Positions 1 to 6,354 of a DNA stretch of 6,354 nucleotides are shown piece after piece. The translations under genes were made by a program, and so were the position numbers. Under the pieces are notes generated by a model, which saw only the letters and a list, made by a program, of their open reading frames with translations, was not told where the DNA came from and did not search any database. Source of the stretch: Clostridia bacterium (GTDB taxonomy: Bacteria; Bacillota; Clostridia; UBA1381); contig JAFXBO010000129.1 in the NCBI GenBank assembly GCA_017521775.1, positions 1-6,354 of the forward strand. Reading direction: 5' to 3'. The first letter of the stretch is position 1; each line of letters starts with the position of its first letter.

Positions 1-198
1 AGAAAAAGGGGAGAGCTTGATAATCTACCTGATTTGATTAAGTTTGCAGATGACTTGGAAAAAGCAACAATAATGACAATTGAAAATGGCATTATGACAG
101 GAGATTTGGCAGCTCTTTCAACATTAGAAAACAAGAAAACTGTTGATACAGAAACATTCTTGGTTGAGGTTAATAAAACTTTAGAGAGTATAATGTAA
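1..198 (+). CDS. icd: NADP-dependent isocitrate dehydrogenase, C-terminal fragment (5' end outside window)
   Basis: Frame 1 is open from the window edge to a TAA at 196-198 and gives the last 65 residues of a protein. The stretch reads as a mostly helical C-terminus containing [20 protein letters not shown] (about residues 20-39 of the fragment). This matches the 'LE-x-A-x-x-x-T-[IV]-E-x-G-x-MT-x-DLA' signature near the C-terminus of the eukaryote-like, homodimeric NADP isocitrate dehydrogenases. These enzymes oxidatively decarboxylate isocitrate to 2-oxoglutarate in the cytoplasm and make NADPH. The catalytic core and coenzyme site lie outside the window, so cofactor type is inferred from subfamily resemblance only. 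The gene converges on the trpB2 gene, and a strong hairpin lies 2 bases after the stop. No internal damage is seen in this part. Subfamily assignment is from remembered motif patterns, not a search. Confidence 0.82.
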   Translation, partial: RKRGELDNLPDLIKFADDLEKATIMTIENGIMTGDLAALSTLENKKTVDTETFLVEVNKTLESIM

Positions 199-199
199 T

Positions 200-233
200 A
201 AAAGGTGTAGCATTTAAATGCTACACCTTTTTT
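200..233. terminator. Bidirectional intrinsic terminator between icd and trpB2
   Basis: Positions 200-231 are a perfect inverted repeat. The arms are 200-213 and 218-231 around a TTAA loop, with a GC-rich core GGTGTAGC/GCTACACC. A T run (228-233) follows on the + strand. On the - strand the mirror arm ends in TTTT, followed by ATTAC. The element sits 2 bases after the icd stop and 7 bases after the trpB2 stop codon on the other strand, so it can end both converging transcripts. Confidence 0.9.
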
Positions 234-237
234 ATAA

Positions 238-1614
238 TTATAAATCAAATTTTGGAAGATTATCAAGACTGTTTTGAATTTCTTCATCACTTGGAATATA
301 GTCTGTCATAATTCCGTCGTGGAATTTTTCATATGACATCATATCAAAATATCCTGTTCCTGTCAAACCAAATAAAATTGTCTTTTCTTCGCCTGTCTCC
401 TTACATTTTAATGCTTCATCAATTGCAACCTTGATTGCGTGTGAACTCTCAGGAGCAGGAAGAATTCCTTCAATTCTTGCAAATTCTTCTGCAGCTTTAA
501 ACACTTCTGTTTGCTTAACACTAACTGCCTCCATAATTCCGTCATCATATAATTGAGAAAGAATTGAACTCATACCGTGATACCTCAATCCACCTGCATG
601 AGATGCTGCAGGAATATACCCACTGCCAAGTGTATACATTTTCTGTAAAGGACAAACCATACCTGTATCGCAGTAATCGTAAGCATATTTTCCTCGTGTT
701 AAGCTTGGACAAGAGGATGGTTCAACAGCAATAATGCGACAATCTGACTCACCCTTAATCTTATCTCTTGCAAATGGAGAAATCAAACCACCAAGATTTG
801 AACCACCACCTGCGCAACCAATAATTATATCCGCTTTTTCACCATATTTATCAAGTGCAGTTTTTGCTTCTAAACCAATAACTGTCTGGTGCAATAATAC
901 TTGATTTAAAACACTTCCGAGAACATATCTGTAGCCCTCAGTATTTGTTGCTACTTCAACAGCCTCAGAAATTGCACAACCAAGACTACCACTTGTTCCA
1001 GGGAATTTTTTAAGAATTTCTCTTCCGATTTGTGTGTCCATTGATGGTGATGGAGTGACAGATGCACCATATGTTCTCATAACTTCGCGTCTGAAAGGCT
1101 TTTGCTCATATGAGCATTTAACCATATATACCTTACACTCCAAATCAAAGTATGAACAAGCCATTGAAAGTGCAGTACCCCATTGACCAGCACCTGTTTC
1201 AGTTGTAACACCTTTTAAGCCTTGTTTTTTTGCATAGTAAGCTTGTGCAACTGCTGAATTAAGTTTATGGCTTCCACTTGTATTATTACCTTCAAACTTA
1301 TAGTAAATTTTTGCAGGAGTTCCTAATTTCTTCTCTAAGCAATATGCTCTTACAAGTGGGGAAGGACGGAACATCTTGTAAAAATCTCTGATTTCTGTTG
1401 GAATTTCAAAAGAAGGTGTTGTATCATCCAACTCTTGTTTAATTAACTCTTCACAAAACACTCCTGATAATTCTTCAGCAGTAATTGGTTTTAATGTTTT
1501 TGGACTTAACAATGGAGCAGGTTTGTTTTTCATATCAGCTCTTAAATTATACCAAGCCTTTGGCATTTCATCCTCGTTAAGATAAATTTTATAAGGACTT
1601 TCATTGTTTGACAT
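238..1614 (-). CDS. trpB: Tryptophan synthase beta chain, TrpB2 type (PLP-dependent, 458 aa)
   Basis: The product should condense indole with L-serine to give L-tryptophan, as a cytoplasmic fold-type II PLP enzyme. Features seen: GSHKLN at residues 114-119, with K117 as the expected PLP Schiff-base lysine. ETGAGQWG at 139-146 has E139 at the usual catalytic glutamate. GGGSN at 269-273 is the PLP phosphate-binding loop. HAGGLRYHG near residue 340 is the hallmark block of the TrpB2 branch. Length, about 450 residues, and the long N-terminal extension also fit TrpB2 rather than the roughly 400-residue TrpB1. The C-terminal motif reads LTGTGYFD (417-424) where TrpB enzymes commonly have S-G-[RH]-G, so T418 aligns with the serine that contacts the PLP ring nitrogen. 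The ATG at 1614 is supported by AGGGGA (1627-1622), 7 bases upstream. No trpA or other trp gene is adjacent, so use of free indole is likely (inference). Expression is controlled by the Trp T-box upstream. No frameshift or internal stop is seen. Confidence 0.93.
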   Translation of the reverse strand: MSNNESPYKIYLNEDEMPKAWYNLRADMKNKPAPLLSPKTLKPITAEELSGVFCEELIKQELDDTTPSFEIPTEIRDFYKMFRPSPLVRAYCLEKKLGTPAKIYYKFEGNNTSGSHKLNSAVAQAYYAKKQGLKGVTTETGAGQWGTALSMACSYFDLECKVYMVKCSYEQKPFRREVMRTYGASVTPSPSMDTQIGREILKKFPGTSGSLGCAISEAVEVATNTEGYRYVLGSVLNQVLLHQTVIGLEAKTALDKYGEKADIIIGCAGGGSNLGGLISPFARDKIKGESDCRIIAVEPSSCPSLTRGKYAYDYCDTGMVCPLQKMYTLGSGYIPAASHAGGLRYHGMSSILSQLYDDGIMEAVSVKQTEVFKAAEEFARIEGILPAPESSHAIKVAIDEALKCKETGEEKTILFGLTGTGYFDMMSYEKFHDGIMTDYIPSDEEIQNSLDNLPKFDL

Positions 1615-1661
1615 TTTAATGTCCCCTTTCTAAAATAAATAACATAGTTGGGATAGAATAC

Positions 1662-1695
1662 AAAAACTCCTGTCCCAAAGATGCTGGGACAGGAG
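1662..1695 (-). terminator. Regulated terminator of the trpB2 T-box leader
   Basis: An 11-bp stem pairs CTCCTGTCCCA (1695-1685) with TGGGACAGGAG (1677-1667) around a 7-nt loop, followed by five T residues (1666-1662). The 5' arm is shared with the antiterminator: 1694-1686 also pairs with the T-box region. The two structures are mutually exclusive, as expected for transcription attenuation. About 47 bases separate the T run from the trpB2 start codon. Confidence 0.95.
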
Positions 1696-1926
1696 ATAAT
1701 CCTGCGGTGCCACCCTGCTTGACGAAAATTCGTCCACTTAATGCATACAATCATATGCTGACCTTTTTTGACGGAGAGTCTGGCTCCGGCGCACATACTA
1801 AAAATAAAATTTCTTTCCGATTGCCCTCGAAAGTCCATTCAGTTTTATATTTTATACTGCAATCACACCATCTGCAGCTCTCTCTTATAAAAGGGAAAAA
1901 ACCTACTTACTCTTTCTCAACGGTTT
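1662..1926 (-). promoter_or_regulatory. T-box riboswitch, tRNA-Trp specific, controlling trpB2
   Basis: The leader RNA reads from about 1926 down to 1662. Stem I can be folded by eye. The base is 1923-1918 with 1823-1817, followed by the AGTA bulge at 1911-1908. Upper helices are 1903-1898 with 1846-1841, 1892-1886 with 1856-1850, and 1877-1873 with 1861-1857. The apical GGTGTGA and AGAGAG segments are typical of T-boxes. The specifier context is GAA-TGG-A, with TGG (Trp) at 1837-1835. A stem II-like hairpin is 1788-1784 with 1776-1772, and a small stem III-like hairpin covers 1734-1721. The T-box motif AGGGTGGCACCGCA is at 1716-1703. The antiterminator pairs 1715-1713 with 1688-1686 and 1705-1700 with 1694-1689, leaving the canonical 7-nt bulge TGGCACC (1712-1706). 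TGGC would pair with a GCCA end, consistent with the G discriminator base of bacterial tRNA-Trp. Uncharged tRNA-Trp should therefore prevent termination and turn on trpB2. Confidence 0.95.
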
Positions 1927-1931
1927 AATTA

Positions 1932-1960
1932 ATTATATCATTATTATAAATTAATGTCAA
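1932..1960 (-). promoter_or_regulatory. Sigma-A type promoter for the T-box/trpB2 transcript
   Basis: The - strand carries TTGACA (1960-1955), a 17-bp spacer and TATAAT (1937-1932). Both hexamers match consensus exactly, and TGA directly before the -10 box gives an extended -10. Start of transcription is expected near 1926-1924, which places the base of T-box Stem I (from 1923) at the very 5' end of the RNA. Such a strong basal promoter fits a gene whose control comes from downstream attenuation. Confidence 0.92.
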
Positions 1961-1998
1961 TGATTTTTGCTAAATTAATTGAAAATAAGAAAAATTTA

Positions 1999-2027
1999 TT
2001 GTAATAAGCAAAATTATATGATATAAT
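1999..2027 (+). promoter_or_regulatory. Sigma-A type promoter for hpt
   Basis: TTGTAA (1999-2004, 4 of 6 matches to consensus), a 17-bp spacer and TATAAT (2022-2027) are present, with TGA just upstream of the -10 box (extended -10). Transcription should start near 2034, giving a leader of roughly 22 bases. It is divergent from the trpB2 promoter. The two -35 boxes are separated by 38 bp of AT-rich DNA (1961-1998), in which I see no clear operator or inverted repeat. Confidence 0.85.
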
Positions 2028-2044
2028 GTTTTCAGTGTTATCTT

Positions 2045-2050
2045 GGGAGG
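2045..2050 (+). promoter_or_regulatory. Ribosome binding site that fixes the hpt start
   Basis: GGGAGG lies 5 bases before the ATG at 2056. The frame is also open from an ATG at 2026, but that codon lies inside the TATAAT -10 hexamer and upstream of the expected transcription start. It cannot be the translation start of this transcript, so 2056 is the right start. Confidence 0.9.
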
Positions 2051-2055
2051 TACTT

Positions 2056-2607
2056 ATGAAGAACGAATTACATAAAGATGTTGAACGCATTTTAGTTTCC
2101 GAAGAAGAACTAAAAGAAATCATTAATAATTTATCAGATAAAATAAATAAAGATTACAATGGTGAAGAATTGACAGTAATTGTTATATTAAAGGGGAGTC
2201 TAATATTTGCTTCTGACCTTATAAGAAGTCTTAATATGCCTGTATCAATTGAATTTATGAGGGTATCAAGCTATGGGGCAGGGACTTCATCAAGTGGTTT
2301 TATTAATATAAAACAAGACGTTGAATGTGATATTGAGGGCAAAAATATATTGATAATTGAGGATATAATAGATAGTGGAAATACACTTTACAAATTAAAA
2401 AAGGTTTTAGAAGAAAGGAACCCTAAGACTTGCAGGATTTGTACATTACTTGACAAACCTGAAAGAAGAACAACGGAAGTTTTAGTTGACTATCAGGGAA
2501 AAATTATTCCGGATGAATTTGCTGTTGGCTATGGACTTGATTATAATGAAAATTATAGAAATTTAAAATATATCGGTGTATTAAAAAGAGAGATATACAG
2601 TAATTAA
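2056..2607 (+). CDS. hpt: Hypoxanthine-guanine phosphoribosyltransferase (183 aa)
   Basis: The enzyme salvages purine bases in the cytoplasm by transferring phosphoribose from PRPP to hypoxanthine or guanine, giving IMP or GMP. Type I phosphoribosyltransferase features are visible. LKGS at 45-48 is the pyrophosphate loop. SSYGAGTSSSG at 71-81 is the flexible catalytic loop. IIEDIIDSGNTL at 100-111 is the PRPP-binding motif, with D106 as the likely general base. LLDKPERR at 131-138 has K134 expected to contact the purine O6. GYGLDYNENYRNLKYIGVL at 158-176 is the conserved purine-binding C-terminus. Length matches the usual bacterial size of about 180 residues, and the start is set by GGGAGG at 2045-2050. 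In many Firmicutes hpt lies between tilS and ftsH; here it is a single-gene unit with its own promoter and terminator. Base choice between hypoxanthine and guanine cannot be judged. A xanthine-specific Xpt is unlikely given these motifs. Confidence 0.95.
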   Translation: MKNELHKDVERILVSEEELKEIINNLSDKINKDYNGEELTVIVILKGSLIFASDLIRSLNMPVSIEFMRVSSYGAGTSSSGFINIKQDVECDIEGKNILIIEDIIDSGNTLYKLKKVLEERNPKTCRICTLLDKPERRTTEVLVDYQGKIIPDEFAVGYGLDYNENYRNLKYIGVLKREIYSN

Positions 2608-2633
2608 AAAAAACAGGCGTAAGCCTGTTTTTT
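2608..2633. terminator. Bidirectional intrinsic terminator between hpt and polC
   Basis: A compact hairpin pairs CAGGC (2614-2618) with GCCTG (2623-2627) around a GTAA loop. It is extended by an A run (2608-2613) facing a T run (2628-2633). Each strand has a T-rich tail after the stem, so both converging transcripts can end here. Only 24 bp separate the two stop codons, and the + strand T run overlaps the polC stop codon (2634-2632). Confidence 0.88.
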
Positions 2634-5600
2634 ACATATCGAATAATGTTACCTGATCAGATTCAGGAAGGTCATCTAAGTAGTGATTTTTTTGCATTAG
2701 TTCAATTGTAGTTCTGTTTATTGATGTTCTGTGCTTTAAATCTTCTATTGTTTTAAAAGGACCATTTTTTCGCGCCTCTGCAATGCTTTTTGCCGCATTG
2801 TCACCCATTCCGCTTAAGACATTAAGAGGTGGAATTATACCCTCATCGCAAGGCAGGAAATTAACTGCATCCGATTTGTATAGGTCAATTGGAGTAAAAG
2901 TAATTCCTCTTGAATACATTTCTATACATATTTCAAGAATTGGAATAACATTTTCATCCTTTGGGGTGATTGTGTTATTCTTTTTCTTTTCAATTAAGTC
3001 ATCTAATGCTTTTTTTGCAACATCAATCCCGTTTGCCATTGTTTCGGCTTCAAATTCACCTGCTCTTACAGAGAAATATGCAATATAAAATTCTTTAGGG
3101 AAATTTACTTTATAATAAGCAACTCTGAATGCCATAGTCACATACGCAACTGCGTGAGCTTTAGGGAACATATATTTTATCTTTTTACAAGAGTCTATAT
3201 ACCATTCAGGAACATTTGCAGCTCGCATTTCTTCTTCGTTTTCAGGAGTTAAACCCTTACCTTTTCTTACACTTTCCATTATTTTAAACGAGTGTCCTGC
3301 ATCAACTCCCATTGAGATAAGATAAATCATAATATCGTCTCTTGCACATATTGAGTGGGAAAGGTCGGTTATTCCTTGCTGAATTAAGGTCTGTGCATTA
3401 CCAAGCCAAACATCAGTTCCGTGAGACAGACCTGAAATTCTGACGAGTTCAGAGAATGTTTTTGGTTTTGTGTCTTCAAGCATTTGCCGCACAAACTTTG
3501 TTCCGAATTCAGGAACTCCGTAAGTTCCGAGTTGGGTGCCTATATCAGCACCTTCATTCAGTTTTAATGCTTTTACTGAAGTAAACAGACTCAATGTTTC
3601 AGGATCATCAAGAGGAATTTTCTGTGGGTCAAAGCCTGTCAAGTCCTGAAGCATTTTTATAACCGTCGGGTCATCGTGTCCAAGCTCGTCTAACTTCAAA
3701 AGATTCTGGTCTATTGAGTGGTAATCGAAATGTGTTGTTATAATATCTGAATTAACATCATCAGCAGGGTGTTGGACAGGACAAAATTCGTGGATATTAT
3801 TCTTATGAGGAACAACAATAATTCCACCAGGGTGTTGACCACTTGTTCTTTTTACTCCTACACATCCTGCTGCCAATCGTTTCATTTCTGCATTTCTTAT
3901 TTTTATATCCTTTTCTTCTGAATATTTTTTAACATATCCAAAAGCAGTTTTTTCGGCAACAGTTCCTATTGTTCCTGCTCTGAAAACAAAGCCCTCAGCA
4001 AAATATTTTTCTGTATAGCTGTGTATATTAGGTTGATATATACCAGAGAAATTGAGATCTATATCAGGCTCCTTATCACCCTTAAATCCTAAAAATGTTT
4101 CAAACGGGATATCGTGGCCATCCTTATTATATTTTGTGTTGCACACAGGGCAAATTTTGTCTGGTAGGTCACAGCCTGAAATACCTGTCTCACTACCGAT
4201 AAACTCAACATTTTTACAGTTCGGACAAACATAGTGAGCAGGGAGGGAGTTAACCTCTGTAATGCCAGATAAAAAGGCAACAAAAGATGAGCCGACAGAA
4301 CCTCTTGAACCAACAAGATATCCGTCAGACAAAGATTTTCTTACGAGTTCCTGTGCAATCTTATACATAACAGAAAAACCATATGTTGTTATTGAATATA
4401 ATTCCTTATCAAGTCTTTTTTGTACTTCGGGAGGGAGTGGGTCTCCATAAATTGCCTTTGCCTTTTCATAAGAATCGTTAATAATATCTTCCTGGGCACC
4501 GTCTATTTCAGGAGGACACTTTTTCTTTGGTATTGGTCTTACATCCTCAATCATATCAGCAATTTTATTTGTGTTTGTGACAACAACCTCATACGCTTTT
4601 TCTTCTCCCAAATAAGAAAATTCTTCAAGCATTTCCTCGGTTGTTCTAAAATACAACGGTGCCTGATTATCAGCATCTTTAAAGCCTTTATAGTGCATTA
4701 ATATTTTTCTGTAATTAGCACCCTCAGGGTCAAGAAAGTGGACATCACATGTAGCACATACTGGCTTATGATATATTTCTCCGAGTTCAACTATTTTCTT
4801 GTTAAGATTTTGCAAATCTTCATCAGTTGATATGTTTTCGAAATCGTCATCAGTTTTCATATACTGATTGTTACCAATAGGTTGAATTTCAAGATAGTCA
4901 TAGAAATCAACAATATTTTTTAATGTTTCTTCATCTTCATTATTTACGATTGCACGCATCAATTCTCCTGCTTCACAGGCAGAACCTAAAATTAATCCAT
5001 CTCTTTTTTCTTCTAACAGACTTTTTGGAATCCTTGGAGTTCTGTTAAAATATTTAAGATGCGAGGCTGTGACTAATTCATACAGATTTCTTATACCTGT
5101 AAGGTTTTTTGCTAAAATGATTATGTGATACGCCTTGTCCTTTTTAACTGCTTGTGACAAATCAAAAGAATTATTTAATTCGGCTAAATCAGATAAGCTC
5201 ATTTTATCTAAAAGCTTAAGCATTTCTATAAAGATATCTGCAGTTGCCTTAGCATCATCAACTGCACGATGATGATTTTCTAAAAGAACATTCAAATGTT
5301 TAGAAAGAGTATTTAGTCTGTGATTAGGTAAATCTGTAAAAAGACATCTTGCAAGCATTAAGGTGTCAATATATGGAAATTCAAACGAAATATTCAAGTC
5401 ATTGCAGAATTTTTTAACAAAGCCTATATCAAAATTTGCGTTATGTGCAACCAAAATACAATCTTTACAGAAATTCAGGAATTTTGGTAGTATTTCATCA
5501 ATTGTCGGTGCATTTTTAACCATTTCATCTGTTATACCTGTTAGCTCAACAATTTTTTGTGGAATAGGCTTTTGGGGATTAACAAAGGATGAAAATCGGT

Positions 5601-6354
5601 CAATAATCTTTCCGTTTTTTATTTTTACAGCACCAATTTCAGTTATATTACAGCTTCTTTTATTTAATCCTGTAGTTTCAAGGTCAAAAACAACAAAGGA
5701 ATCTTTTGTGTTTCCATTTATAATGTCATATGTGATTTTACGATTGTCATTAACTAAGTAGCCCTCAACTCCATATAACACTTTAATTTTTTCATTGTTG
5801 TCAGATGCTTTCATTGCATCAGGAAATGCCTGAACAACACCATGGTCGGTAAGGGCAATTGCTTTATGCCCCCATTTAATTGCACGGTTAATTATATCTT
5901 TGGCAGACGAAACTGCGTCCATAGCAGACATTTGTGTGTGAACATGCAATTCAACTCTCTTTAGGGGAGCATTATCTGCTTTTTCATCTTCGACAACACC
6001 CTCAGCAATAGAATTTATGCTTACAATAACTTCCTTTGCATATTCACTATATTGAGCTTTACCTCTTATAATTACATTAAGACCCTTTTTGATTTTTCCT
6101 GAAACAGCTTTAATTATTTCATTATTTTTCTTATTTTTTTCGATAAAAAGCTGAGCAGAAATGGAATCATTATAGTCTGTTACATCAATAACAAGCAGGA
6201 AATATTCTTTTTCATTTTTCTTGCTTTTAATTTCCCTTGTTTCAATTCAGAATATATCACCCTGAAAACATACCCATTGACTATCCTCAGTTATTGATGA
6301 AATAGGGGATAGGTAATCTCTTATTGAACGACCATAAATCATTTCTTTGATTTG
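2632..6354 (-). CDS. polC: DNA polymerase III alpha subunit, PolC type (5' end outside window; contains one in-frame TGA)
   Basis: This is the Gram-positive replicative polymerase with built-in proofreading. Residues are counted from the Leu codon at 5949. The upstream part (6354-5950) is the N-terminal OB-fold region, with ETRE and TDY motifs. The PHP domain starts at HVHT (2-5), continues to about 68, and resumes at about 273-480 after the inserted exonuclease. The DEDDh exonuclease shows DLETTG (89-94), HNANFD (169-174) and H227/D232. The polymerase has GSRGSVGSS (547-555), a zinc module (C575, C578, C600, C603, probably C593), PDIDLNFSG with D629 and D631, LDELGHDDP with likely third catalytic D754, and a late helix-hairpin-helix (about 1041-1061). 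It ends in QVTLFDM (1099-1105), a sliding-clamp binding motif. All catalytic parts look intact. The oddity is a TGA at 6249-6247 in the OB-fold region, with good PolC frame on both sides. No ATG, GTG or TTG start occurs between it and the TTG at 5949, which lacks a ribosome site. I annotate one continuous gene with a suspect codon rather than a short protein. Confidence 0.93.
6247..6249 (-). other. In-frame TGA within polC
   Basis: In the polC frame the codons read GGT GAT ATA TTC TGA ATT GAA ACA AGG, giving GDIF*IETR. PolC proteins usually carry a G-x-[VI]-F-x-x-E-x-[RK]-E pattern here, so the stop replaces one variable residue and the frame does not shift. One base change from GGA, AGA, CGA, TCA, TTA, TGT, TGC or TGG would produce it. 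Either a sequence error or a true nonsense mutation is possible; the window alone cannot decide. Confidence 0.9.

Noticed and set aside
200..231. Perfect palindrome as an operator or recombination site
   Set aside because: Its position just after two convergent stop codons, with T tails on both strands, is fully explained by a bidirectional terminator.
1542..1928. Open frames across the trpB2 leader on both strands (1542-1838 minus, 1707-1928 plus)
   Set aside because: The DNA is fully explained by the T-box structure. The peptides have no recognisable features, and the plus-strand frame has no promoter or ribosome site.
2026..2055. Longer hpt start at 2026
   Set aside because: The ATG overlaps the -10 hexamer and precedes the expected transcript start. 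GGGAGG at 2045-2050 points to 2056.
4089..4316. Second minus-strand frame overlapping polC at the zinc module, as a possible frameshift
   Set aside because: The main polC frame is continuous with all conserved residues through this part; the other frame is a shadow.
5362..5761. Open frame on the + strand opposite polC, and similar ones at 2783-3088, 4052-4234, 4262-4450 and 4420-4701
   Set aside because: They lie wholly within the strongly conserved polC coding strand, show no recognisable domain or ribosome site, and are antisense shadows.
6200..6249. Selenocysteine insertion at the polC TGA
   Set aside because: PolC is not a known selenoprotein family, the residue is not a catalytic position, and no hairpin resembling a bacterial SECIS element is visible in the bases just after the TGA.
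6247..6249. Genome-wide reassignment of TGA to Trp or Gly
   Set aside because: All six Trp codons seen in the trpB2 and polC frames are TGG, and no other in-frame TGA occurs in the four genes. All gene stops are TAA, so TGA use is simply rare here and reassignment is not supported, although four stops are too few to exclude it fully.

Overview
The window looks like ordinary chromosome from a low-GC Gram-positive bacterium, most likely a member of the Clostridia. The evidence is the strongly AT-rich sequence, a PolC-type replicative polymerase, a T-box riboswitch, near-consensus sigma-A promoters, and strong AGGAGG-like ribosome binding sites. All four visible stop codons are TAA. The family or genus cannot be fixed from sequence alone.

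Layout from left to right. (1) The last 65 codons of an NADP-type isocitrate dehydrogenase gene on the + strand (1-198). (2) A perfect palindromic terminator (200-233) that can serve both converging genes. (3) A TrpB2-type tryptophan synthase beta chain on the - strand (238-1614). (4) Its 5' leader (1662-1926), a well-preserved T-box riboswitch with a UGG (Trp) specifier and a UGGC acceptor-pairing bulge, driven by a near-consensus promoter (1932-1960). (5) A divergent promoter (1999-2027) and a short leader for hypoxanthine phosphoribosyltransferase on the + strand (2056-2607). (6) A compact bidirectional terminator (2608-2633) that touches the stop codon of the next gene. (7) The polC gene on the - strand (2632 to beyond 6354), encoding the Gram-positive DNA polymerase III alpha subunit. 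Its 5' end lies outside the window.

The genes do not form a joint pathway. They are four separate transcription units arranged convergent, divergent, convergent: central carbon metabolism (icd), tryptophan supply (trpB2), purine salvage (hpt) and chromosome replication (polC). The best-supported regulatory logic is in trpB2. Uncharged tRNA-Trp should stabilise the antiterminator and switch the gene on when tryptophan is scarce. The gene stands alone without trpA next to it, which fits use of free indole.

The main anomaly is a TGA stop codon at 6249-6247 (- strand), in frame inside polC. Recognisable PolC reading frame continues on both sides of it. Because polC is normally essential, this is either a sequence error or a real nonsense codon that needs an explanation. 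I saw no mobile element, CRISPR array, phage gene or tRNA, and no sign of an undescribed multi-gene system.
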